This document shows, piece by piece, positions 5,626 to 12,261 of a DNA stretch of 12,403 nucleotides. The DNA comes from Desulfosarcina sp. (GTDB taxonomy: Bacteria > Desulfobacterota > Desulfobacteria > Desulfobacterales > Desulfosarcinaceae): the NCBI GenBank assembly GCA_018224455.1, contig JAGTUY010000267.1, forward strand, positions 1 through 12,403. The letters are read 5' to 3'. Position numbers and translations under genes: made by a program. Under the pieces are notes generated by a model. It saw only the letters and a program-made list of their open reading frames with translations. It did not search any database and was not told the origin of the DNA. How positions within the stretch are numbered: the first letter of the stretch is position 1; each line of letters opens with the position of its first letter.

Positions 5626-7212
5626 TCAGCTTTTAATTCGGAACTTCAAGGATGCGAGGCGATTGAATATATATTGGATGGCCTCGATTTTAAAGATCCA
5701 GCCCCACAAACCGGTTAACACAACGAAGACCCCTGAGACGATGCTGATCACGGCCAGGTTGGTGATCAGGGTTTGGCCATCAAGGTGCATTCGAATCGCC
5801 CCGTGGACCCACCAGAGTATTGCCCCGATGACCAGTGCGCCAATGGCGCTGTTCAGATAGGCGTGATACACACCCATGGCTGCCGTATTGTTGCTGCGCC
5901 GATTCCAGACGGAAAACAGAAAAACGGTCTGGAGCAGGGCAGACGCGGAAATGGCTAGCCCAACCCCTGCAACACCGAAAAGCGTTAGCCCCATCCAGTA
6001 CATCGGCAGGCTTAGAACCACGGCAATAGTGCCAAAAACCGCCGGCAAAAGGGTGTTCTGAGTCGCATAAAAACCGCGGTTGACGACGGTTTGGGAGATA
6101 AAAGCAATTGCCCCGACCATCAGACAGGACAACGTCAAGGCCGTCATTCTCGTATCATCGGGAGAAAATCGGCCCCTCTCGAAAAGCACATAGACAATTT
6201 CATGCCGCAGCACGGCGATCAGAACAGATACCGGGATGACGATGGATAGATAGCGCAAGATGGTGTTGATGATATCATTTAATTCTGACAGGCGCCCTTG
6301 AACAGCCAGCTGCGCCATATAGGGATAGGAGGCGACCCCCACGGCCTGTCCGAAGAAGCCGACCAACATGAGCATGACCCGCATGGCATAATCAATCCAC
6401 GCAATGGCGCCCGCCGACAAGAAACTGCCGAAGAATTTTGAGAACAGCTCCGTCGAAAAAACCATGGTCAGCCCGATCATCAGGGGCAGGGTCAACAGAA
6501 CATAGCGCCTGAGGTCCGGGTCGGTAAAGTCAATCACGGGACGAAATTTAATGCCGATTCGAACGGCACCGAGAATCTGGATCGCAAAACTGCCTATCGC
6601 TGCACCCGCCAGCGCCCCCCAGCAGAAACCCTCCACACCCAACCGGCGGCCGAGCAACCAACCGCCGGAAATGATGCCGATATTGTATATCAAAGGCGCC
6701 ATGGCCGGAAACAGAAAGCGCTTTTTTGCATATTGCACCGCCATCAGCATGCCTCCGGCGAAGAAGAAGAATTGGGCCGGCAGCGTAATTCGGGTCATTC
6801 TTACGGCCAGAGCGATAAATTGAGGATCCTGGCGCCCCGGGGCCAATAGGGGGACCACGATGGGGGCCACAATCATTCCCGTCACGATGAGCACAATCAG
6901 CAGGGCGCCAAATACCGTCGAGATATTGGAAAAGGTGCGCCATCCGTCGATTTCCTTTTCTTCGGCCAGGTAACGTGAGAAAATGGGAATGAAGGTCACC
7001 GATAAAAATCCGCTGGCCAGAATGTGATTGAGTATTTCGGGAAGCACGAAAGCGACGCGATAGGCATCGACTTCCGTTCCGGCGCCCGCCAACGCGGCAA
7101 GTACCATCTCCCTGGCGATGCCGGTGACGCGGCTGAGGAAAATGCTGGCCATCATGATCATGGTGGCCACACCCATTTTACTGAACGTGCCTGATTCTTT
7201 GAGATGATTCAT
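5626..7212 (-). CDS. murJ: Lipid II flippase MurJ (MviN family), divergent type
   Basis: This 528-residue polytopic membrane protein of the MOP superfamily moves the lipid II cell-wall precursor across the inner membrane. The N-terminal FLSRVTGIARE segment (R28, R34), the VDAYRVAF segment (D49), many hydrophobic helices (about 14) and the DYAMRVML segment with the Arg matching E. coli R270 support the call. At the position of E. coli R52 (LLRR) the sequence is LNH, so this Arg is Asn62. The following AEGAF is ASGFL. This marks a divergent MurJ subgroup rather than the standard proteobacterial one. It starts 11 bases after the PilZ gene stop, so the two are almost certainly co-transcribed. Length is normal, with no frame damage. 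A second canonical MurJ may exist elsewhere in the genome. Confidence 0.93.
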   Translation of the reverse strand: MNHLKESGTFSKMGVATMIMMASIFLSRVTGIAREMVLAALAGAGTEVDAYRVAFVLPEILNHILASGFLSVTFIPIFSRYLAEEKEIDGWRTFSNISTVFGALLIVLIVTGMIVAPIVVPLLAPGRQDPQFIALAVRMTRITLPAQFFFFAGGMLMAVQYAKKRFLFPAMAPLIYNIGIISGGWLLGRRLGVEGFCWGALAGAAIGSFAIQILGAVRIGIKFRPVIDFTDPDLRRYVLLTLPLMIGLTMVFSTELFSKFFGSFLSAGAIAWIDYAMRVMLMLVGFFGQAVGVASYPYMAQLAVQGRLSELNDIINTILRYLSIVIPVSVLIAVLRHEIVYVLFERGRFSPDDTRMTALTLSCLMVGAIAFISQTVVNRGFYATQNTLLPAVFGTIAVVLSLPMYWMGLTLFGVAGVGLAISASALLQTVFLFSVWNRRSNNTAAMGVYHAYLNSAIGALVIGAILWWVHGAIRMHLDGQTLITNLAVISIVSGVFVVLTGLWGWIFKIEAIQYIFNRLASLKFRIKS

Positions 7213-7223
7213 CCTAATCCATT

Positions 7224-7556
7224 TCAGGATGATCGATCGATCTCGTGGACGATCTCCGGGAGTTGGCCATTTTTGGTTTCCAACGCATCCAGAAGTTCAT
7301 CGAAGGCCACGGCGAAGCCGTCAACGTCAACGCGAACCACCTTTCCGTATACCCGAATGGTGTTGTCAAATCGAAACAATGGGAATTCGAGTACGATGGG
7401 TTGCCCCTCGGCAACCTTCCGCGATGTTCGAATATACAGGCCACCCGCACCAATGTTCTTGATCACATCCCGGTGGGTTCCTTCTTTAACCGTGTACTCG
7501 GCGATGATATAGGAGGTGCGGCGTGAGCGTTTTTGGCGATTCGGTTTGGGCTTCAT
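7224..7556 (-). CDS. Stand-alone PilZ-domain protein
   Basis: This 110-residue protein consists essentially of one PilZ domain (about 7-88): a basic RQKRSRR segment, EYTVKEGTHRD, NIGAGGLYI, LEFPL, and GFAVAFDE. It is closely similar to the PilZ part of the HU-PilZ fusion (YTV...T.RD, AGG.YI, GQ.I.L.FP, G.V.R, GFAV.FD). The canonical DxSxxG motif reads N34-I-G36-A-G-G39, so Ser is Gly, and the RxxxR spacing is imperfect. c-di-GMP binding may therefore be weak or lost. It has no membrane segment. It directly precedes murJ (11-base gap), suggesting it acts on or alongside the flippase. A copy of the 41-bp element lies 56 bases upstream. Family is clear; ligand binding is uncertain. Confidence 0.88.
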   Translation of the reverse strand: MKPKPNRQKRSRRTSYIIAEYTVKEGTHRDVIKNIGAGGLYIRTSRKVAEGQPIVLEFPLFRFDNTIRVYGKVVRVDVDGFAVAFDELLDALETKNGQLPEIVHEIDRSS

Positions 7557-7612
7557 TGCTTCTGATTCACTTTCTCCCGCAGCCTACCGGAACGCTTGCC
7601 GGTCGGACACAT

Positions 7613-7653
7613 ACACGTTTGCAAAGATTCCTATTCTTGTCAAGGGGTTGGTG
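7613..7653 (-). promoter_or_regulatory. 41-bp conserved element upstream of PilZ-murJ, copy B
   Basis: Second copy of the element at 4996-5036, differing at five positions, all in the gene-proximal half. TTGACA is at 7638-7643 on the minus strand. It begins eight bases after the stop of the FabH remnant and ends about 56 bases before the PilZ start. That position fits a promoter or operator for PilZ-murJ. No good -10 box is visible. Confidence 0.6.
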
Positions 7654-7661
7654 TTGATTGC

Positions 7662-7850
7662 TTACGGAAGCCGGTAGACAACCCCTCCCCAGGTGAGGCC
7701 GGCGCCCAGGCCAATGAACATGACATTATCACCGGGAACATAGAGATCCGAGGTCATGGTGGCAAATACAATCAAGTCAGATGTTGCCCGGTGTCGTCTG
7801 GAAAACAGGGTGTTATGGGCGCTGACACACAGCCTCTGCAGGTTCGCCGC
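7662..7850 (-). pseudogene. C-terminal remnant of a FabH-type ketoacyl-ACP synthase III
   Basis: The minus-strand frame from a stop at 7851-7853 down to TAA at 7662-7664 ends PGDNVMFIGLGAGLTWGG, then VVYRLP. This is the hallmark C-terminus of KAS III (PGD.VL..GFGAGLTWG...RW). It opens with AANLQRL, matching the HQANLR motif, and has an ATSD stretch where NTSAAS is expected. The segment between these anchors is much shorter and poorer than in intact enzymes, and the first 240 or so residues are absent. It is a heavily decayed 3' end. The downstream ATG at 7757 would give only 31 residues. Intact relatives condense acyl-CoA with malonyl-ACP. Confidence 0.72.
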
Positions 7851-7863
7851 CTAAAGGGGGGAA

Positions 7864-8211
7864 CTATTCTTGCGGCAGGATTTTCAGCTGTTCGGCCAGG
7901 GTCCAGAAATACAATGTGATCGGCTGAGCATTTTCATCCAATCGGCTCAATTTCACCTTGGCAATGCTTTCGTCAACCGTGACCACTTCGACGCGGATAT
8001 CTCTGGGCGAAAGAAAGACTTTTTCGGAGTTCAACAGCTTGCGTGCGCCGGCGCGGTTTTGGTTATTTATAAAATTGCGATATTCCTTCATCGACGATTG
8101 AAATGCCGATACCAACGAATAGGCCGGGATGACAGCTGCCTGATTGGCATCAGCCGGCATACCGGCAAGGATCAGGGCGGCAAGAACGAAAACGGCGATT
8201 TTCACTGTCAT
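7864..8211 (-). CDS. Small secreted protein of unknown function
   Basis: From the ATG at 8211 this is a 115-residue protein with a signal peptide: MTVKIAVFVLAALILAG core, cleavage probably after PADA at about residue 22. The mature part has a helical segment (SAFQSSMKEYRNFINNQNRAGARKLL in outline) and then a strand-rich half (VEVVTVDESIAKVKLSRL, ITLYFWTLAEQLKIL). I recognise no family. The start at 8211 is preferred over the longer frame from 8292 because GGGAG lies eight bases upstream and the signal peptide starts there. It is likely periplasmic or exported. The neighbours give no functional hint: the gene is divergent from the SAM-protein gene and upstream of a dead gene. Confidence 0.7.
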   Translation of the reverse strand: MTVKIAVFVLAALILAGMPADANQAAVIPAYSLVSAFQSSMKEYRNFINNQNRAGARKLLNSEKVFLSPRDIRVEVVTVDESIAKVKLSRLDENAQPITLYFWTLAEQLKILPQE

Positions 8212-8324
8212 CGATAACACTCCCATTTTCCACCATAGCCATCTGATGTGGTTATGCGGAATAGTGATTCTCCTGGATGGATATATCGGCATTTTCGATA
8301 AAAGATTGAGGCGCGAAAGTACAA

Positions 8325-8414
8325 ATGGTCTACCGCCCGACGGATTACGAAAAGAAACGAAATGTTAAGGCTTTGGCCAGGAAACATATTGAACATCTTG
8401 AAAGTCTATATTAG
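8325..8414 (+). CDS. Possible 29-residue basic leader peptide
   Basis: A short frame begins MVYRPTDYEKKRNVKALARK, continues HIEHLESLY and stops with TAG at 8412-8414. Its composition is protein-like (charged, helical). Its stop overlaps a GTG that is in frame with the downstream SAM-protein gene (TAGTG). The Shine-Dalgarno sequence is poor (GAGG about 15 bases upstream). It could be a leader peptide coupling translation, or chance. Confidence 0.22.
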   Translation: MVYRPTDYEKKRNVKALARKHIEHLESLY

Positions 8415-8479
8415 TGATCAACACGTCTCATTGCAGATGCGCAATGGTGACTGAAATCTGCAAAGAGGTGACGACACCC

Positions 8480-9181
8480 ATGGCCCAGGCCTGGCAAACC
8501 ATCGACCGTGTTCCCACCGAAGCGGGCCTTTTAGAACTGCGAAAGCGCGGGAATCGGGATTTTCTGATCACCCTGGCCGGCCAGGTGCTGATGAACAGCA
8601 TGGCCAACCGGTCCGAGGTGGCACTTGGGCAACTTGCCGGCGGACACCTCAAGCATTCGACCCAGCCATTGGTGCTGGTGGGTGGGCTGGGCATGGGGTT
8701 TACGCTCAAGGCGGTACTCGACACCTTGCCTGCCGCGGCGCGCGTCGTGGTGGCCGAACTCAATCCGGTAGTGCTGGCGTGGTGCCGGGGTCCCCTGTCG
8801 GCGCTGACCGACCATGCCGTGGCAGACGCACGGGTCAAGGTGGAAATCTACGATGTGGCCCGACTGATTCATCGTTATGCGAAAGACGATGCACCTGAGA
8901 AATTGGATGCCGTCATCCTGGACCTTTATACCGGTCCATATGTGCGCAGCCACAGTCGCGACGATCCGCTCTACGGAAGCACCGCCATCAACAGGACCCG
9001 GGCGGCCCTCAAGCCGGACGGGGTCTTTGCCGTTTGGGGTGAAGACTACGACGCCGGCTTTGCCAAGCGTCTGGCGAAGGCCGGATTCGTGTCGACCCGC
9101 CACCGCTCGGGGCGAGGCGGCACCGGCCATGTGGTATATCTGGGAAGGAAAGGCGCCGGCGCCGGCAAGGCAACGCTTTAG
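8480..9181 (+). CDS. Spermidine synthase-like SAM-binding protein
   Basis: This is a 233-residue Rossmann-fold protein of the spermine/spermidine synthase-like group. The nucleotide-binding glycine motif LVGGLGMGF is at 66-74. The acidic end of strand 2 is VVAELNP (E93), the motif III region is YDVARLI (about 124-130), and the strand 4 motif is DAVILDLYTGP (143-153). True aminopropyltransferases carry a catalytic Asp and polyamine-binding residues in a longer N-terminal domain. Here that domain is short, so a SAM-dependent methyltransferase or other SpeE-like role is as likely. The start at 8480 is chosen because GAGGTG lies about nine bases upstream and homologues begin near AWQTIDR. In-frame starts at 8414 (GTG) and 8444 (ATG) have no good ribosome site. 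The frame is intact; the substrate is unknown. Confidence 0.82.
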   Translation: MAQAWQTIDRVPTEAGLLELRKRGNRDFLITLAGQVLMNSMANRSEVALGQLAGGHLKHSTQPLVLVGGLGMGFTLKAVLDTLPAAARVVVAELNPVVLAWCRGPLSALTDHAVADARVKVEIYDVARLIHRYAKDDAPEKLDAVILDLYTGPYVRSHSRDDPLYGSTAINRTRAALKPDGVFAVWGEDYDAGFAKRLAKAGFVSTRHRSGRGGTGHVVYLGRKGAGAGKATL

Positions 9182-9185
9182 TATT

Positions 9186-9222
9186 TGACAACAACCGGCT
9201 TTATGACGCGCTGGTTGTTTGT
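9186..9222 (+). terminator. Stem-loop just after the SpeE-like gene
   Basis: GACAACAACC pairs with GGTTGTTTGTC with one bulged base, around a loop of about 16 bases, five bases past the stop codon. No T-run follows, so it is a weak terminator or an mRNA 3'-end stabiliser. Confidence 0.35.
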
Positions 9223-9391
9223 CGGGCGGACATCTTGGCCAAAATCCCGCGGCATGGTGGCTCCAATCTTGGAAAAACAGGCCAGAGGCGCTTTAAACCA
9301 ACTTGATATGTCAGAGGTTGCATAACGATCATGTCGGACTTATTATGTTATTGAAACCCTGCCGAGCAGGGAATCATGGGTAATTTGGATT

Positions 9392-9916
9392 CTATTCATC
9401 TACCCTCCTCCTTGGGCAAGCCTGGATCCAGGCTTGCCCTCCCTTTTTTTGCGACCGGCCATGCAGAAGGCGTTTCCCGCAACCGCCATCAATAAGGTCC
9501 ATCACCCGGTCCAGGGGGAGGGCTTCGCCGATAAATCCATTGTGTACGATGATGGTCGTGGCGTTGAACCGCGAGTTCAAGATGGCCTCTTCCACCGCAG
9601 CGATGGCTGCCTGAAAGAACGGTGAAACCCCTTCGTTGGGCAGTTCTGCCAGGCAAGAGAGGACCCGGCGTCGCTCGGGGGTACGGTGGACGTCATCCGC
9701 CACGGAAAAGGCGATGGCATAATCCCCGGATCCGTTGGCGAAAGATGCACCGATGCGCGCCAGACCGAATAAGGGTCCGTCGGGCCAGGCGTGACAGGGT
9801 GCGGTCCGCAAGGGGGGCATCGGTAGTCAGAATGATCATGATCGATCCATCTGCATCGCCAGTGTCCAGGGCGTCTTTAAGATAATACCGGCCCCGTTCC
9901 CTGGCTCGCTTGCTTA
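9392..9916 (-). pseudogene. Remnant of an S58 (DmpA/P1-type) peptidase
   Basis: Two minus-strand frames combine into the C-terminal part of an L-aminopeptidase/D-esterase. The upstream frame reads DGSIMIILTTDAPLADRTL, then SRLARRTL. It carries the Ser that in intact members becomes the N-terminal nucleophile after self-cleavage (GS motif). The other frame continues FGLARIGASFANGSGDYAIAF, AELPNEGVSPFFQA, VEEAILNSRF and LPLDRVMDLID. A single extra base at about 9770 separates them; skipping it gives RRTLFGLARIGASF without a break. The alpha-chain half (roughly the first 230 residues) cannot be found upstream, and the 3' end runs into the palindrome at 9414-9439. It is therefore truncated and frameshifted, not functional. 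Confidence 0.78.
9414..9450 (+). terminator. Strong rho-independent terminator
   Basis: A perfect 26-base palindrome (9414-9439, arms GGGCAAGCCTGGA and its complement, no unpaired centre) is followed by CCC-type bases and seven T (9444-9450) on the plus strand. It could end transcripts from the SpeE-like gene 230 bases upstream. It lies inside the 3' end of the peptidase remnant, which supports that gene being dead. Confidence 0.7.
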
Positions 9917-10084
9917 GGGATTGCATATGTTTTCGATGCTGGATTTTTGGTTTGGATATTCTTTGGCGGTCAAGTAAAATCGTCATATGACCCCGTATCG
10001 GCTGCCTATAACCCATGACGATGCCGTTTTGGTATCATACGCCGCATTCGGGGATCCCGGCAACCATCAATCTCGAGGTACCCC

Positions 10085-11245
10085 ATGAACATGCGTATCG
10101 TTGTCGCTCCCAACGCATTTAAGGGCAGCATGAACGCCGTGCAAGCGGCTGAAGCGATGAAAAAGGGGATTCTGGCCGTTATTCCCCAATGTGATGTCAT
10201 TTGCGTTCCTGTGGCCGACGGGGGAGACGGGCTTACCGAAGTCATGCTTGCAGGATTGAGCGGGATGCGGGTTGAGACCATGGTCTCCGGCCCGAGAATG
10301 GAACCGCTATCGGCACCGTTTTGCATGGTACCCTCACGGAAGCTGGCCGTGGTGGAGATGGCCAAAGCCAGCGGACTGGCCCTGTTGCCCAAGGCGCGGC
10401 ACGATCCGACGCGCACCACCACATACGGCACCGGCGAGCTGATTCGTGCGGCCATGGACAGCGGCGCCACGCGGATCATCGTAGGGATCGGCGGCAGTGC
10501 CACCTGCGACGGGGGTATCGGCATGGCGGCTGCCCTGGGGTACCGGTTTCTCGATGAAACCGGTACACCGGTCGAACCGGTGGGCGGTTCCCTGGGAGCG
10601 ATCGCCTCCATCGACCGCCGGAACGTCGATCCACGGCTGGACGGCATATCCGTGTCGGTGGCCTGCGACGTGACCAACCCGTTGATCGGCGACAATGGCG
10701 CTTCGGTGGTCTACTCTCCCCAGAAAGGCGCTACGCCCGAGCAGGTTACCCGACTCGACGAGGGATTGACCAACCTGGCGCGGGTCATCCGAACGGATCT
10801 GGGTGTCGCTATTGCAGATATGCCGGGAGCCGGTGCGGCAGGCGGCCTAGGCGGCGGATTGCATGCCTTTGTCGGTGCCGATCTGAAGCCGGGCATCGAC
10901 CTGGTCATCGATGTGGTCGGGCTCACCGCCGCTGTTGCCAGTGCCGATTTCGTGCTGACCGCCGAAGGCCGGATCGATCGTCAAACCCGGTTCAACAAGG
11001 CCCCGGCGGGCGTGGCGCGAACGGCAAAGGCAGCCGGGGTGCCCTGCATCGCTATTTGCGGCGGGGTCGGAGGCGGCATTGAATCGCTGTATGATATCGG
11101 CATCGGTGCCGTCTTTTCGATCTGCAGCGGTCCGCAATCGCTGGCAGCGGCCATGCAGGACGCGGAGGGTCTGCTGGCCCGGCAAACCGAGCAGGTGGTC
11201 AGAACCTTTCTTGCCGGGCGATCGAGACGGCCGGTGGTTCAGTAG
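10085..11245 (+). CDS. Class I glycerate kinase
   Basis: This 386-residue enzyme of the GlxK/GarK family phosphorylates D-glycerate to 2-phosphoglycerate with ATP. Signatures in order: IVVAPNAFKGSM..V.AAEAM.KGI (4-30), VPVADGGDGL (41-50), TTYGTGELI, IIVGIGGSATCDGGIGM (131-147), ACDVTNPL.G..GA..VY.PQKGA (193-216), PGAGAAGGLGGGL (247-259), TAEGRID (292-298), NKAP and CGGV. Length is normal. Two usual glycines are replaced: TGEGR reads TAEGR and the later GKAP reads NKAP. GAGG lies six bases before the ATG. It converges on the asparaginase gene with a 7-base overlap of 3' ends. It likely feeds glycerate into lower glycolysis. The family is certain. Confidence 0.94.
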   Translation: MNMRIVVAPNAFKGSMNAVQAAEAMKKGILAVIPQCDVICVPVADGGDGLTEVMLAGLSGMRVETMVSGPRMEPLSAPFCMVPSRKLAVVEMAKASGLALLPKARHDPTRTTTYGTGELIRAAMDSGATRIIVGIGGSATCDGGIGMAAALGYRFLDETGTPVEPVGGSLGAIASIDRRNVDPRLDGISVSVACDVTNPLIGDNGASVVYSPQKGATPEQVTRLDEGLTNLARVIRTDLGVAIADMPGAGAAGGLGGGLHAFVGADLKPGIDLVIDVVGLTAAVASADFVLTAEGRIDRQTRFNKAPAGVARTAKAAGVPCIAICGGVGGGIESLYDIGIGAVFSICSGPQSLAAAMQDAEGLLARQTEQVVRTFLAGRSRRPVVQ

Positions 11246-12261
11246 TCATAAAACAGCTGCTGTATGTCATCCAACCGACGTTTTTTCAACAGCGCCAGCA
11301 TCAGAAGGATCCGGGCTTTGGCCGGGTTGAGTTCATCCGAGGCGATAAAGCGCATGCGGTCATCATCGATCTCCACGTTTCGCCCCACTTTTCCGGTGGG
11401 CACACGCGAGCTGCGGACGATGATGACGCCCTTTTGCGCCGCCAGGGCCGCCCGTTCGATGGTCGCCGCGTTCATGTTGCCGTTGCCATCACCGGCGACC
11501 ACAATCCCCTTGGCGCCTTTTTCCATGGAACCGTCAATGAGGTCGGCCGGCATGTCCGCGCAGGCGTAAATGATATCCACCCGGGGCAGGGACGTGACCC
11601 CTTCCACAGAGAATTGGCTTTTATGGGTGTGCTTGCGAAACGGCCGGCGGAAGTATTCGGTTTTACCATAATTGACCGTTCCGATGAGGCCATTGATCGG
11701 GGAAATGAAGGTTTCTACCGAGGTGGTGTTGGTTTTGGTCAGCGAATGGGCGCCATGGATCCGGTCATTCATCACCACGAGCGTACCACGCCCGGCGGCA
11801 TCCGCATCGGCGGCGACGGCAACGGCGTTGTACAGGTTGAGCGGTCCGTCGGCGCTGATGGCGGTGGATGGGCGCATGGCTCCTGTCAGAACCACCGGCT
11901 TTTTGCTTTTAATGGTCAGGTTTAGAAAGTGGGCCGTCTCTTCCATGGTGTCCGTGCCGTGAGTGACGACCACGCCGTCGACCCCATCGGTTTTCAACAG
12001 GGCGTTGATCCGGTTGGCCAGGTCGATCATGATCGTAAAGGTGATATCCTGGGAACCTACATTGGCGACCTGTTCTCCGTGGACATGGGCAATCTCGTTC
12101 AGACCGGGTACCGCGCCGATCATTGCCTCAACGGTCACCCGACCGGACGTGTAGTCTGCCTGAGTCGCGGATGCTGCCGAACCGGCAATGGTTCCGCCCG
12201 TGGCGAGAATCATCACGCGGGGAAGTTGGTCCGGTTGGTGGTGGACGCGTTTGGCTGGCAT
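11239..12261 (-). CDS. L-asparaginase, type II-like, without signal peptide
   Basis: This 340-residue enzyme hydrolyses L-asparagine to aspartate and ammonia. It is very close in pattern to E. coli AnsB: ILATGGTIAGSAASAT..DYTSG (T24 = nucleophile T12; Y37 = Y25), VNVG-type SQD with S70 = S58, THGTDTMEETAHFL (T103 and D104 = T89 and D90), GAMRPSTAISADGPLNLYNA, TKTNTT (K176 = K162), SSRVPTG and a final QQLFYDY. All catalytic residues are present. AnsB enzymes normally carry a signal peptide; here the N-terminus MPAKRVHHQPDQLPRVM is polar, so the enzyme is probably cytoplasmic. A modest AGG lies about nine bases upstream. It is not in an operon with the convergent glycerate kinase. Confidence 0.94.
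   Translation of the reverse strand: MPAKRVHHQPDQLPRVMILATGGTIAGSAASATQADYTSGRVTVEAMIGAVPGLNEIAHVHGEQVANVGSQDITFTIMIDLANRINALLKTDGVDGVVVTHGTDTMEETAHFLNLTIKSKKPVVLTGAMRPSTAISADGPLNLYNAVAVAADADAAGRGTLVVMNDRIHGAHSLTKTNTTSVETFISPINGLIGTVNYGKTEYFRRPFRKHTHKSQFSVEGVTSLPRVDIIYACADMPADLIDGSMEKGAKGIVVAGDGNGNMNAATIERAALAAQKGVIIVRSSRVPTGKVGRNVEIDDDRMRFIASDELNPAKARILLMLALLKKRRLDDIQQLFYDY

Noticed and set aside
8414..8479. Longer start (GTG 8414 or ATG 8444) for the SpeE-like protein
   Set aside because: The extra residues are Cys/Thr-rich and unlike the family; the ribosome site fits the ATG at 8480.
10006..10695. 229-codon minus-strand frame opposite the glycerate kinase
   Set aside because: Low-complexity Ser/Pro/Ala/Met-rich translation, antisense to a certain enzyme gene.
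11434..11925. 163-codon plus-strand frame opposite the asparaginase
   Set aside because: Antisense shadow of a fully conserved enzyme gene.
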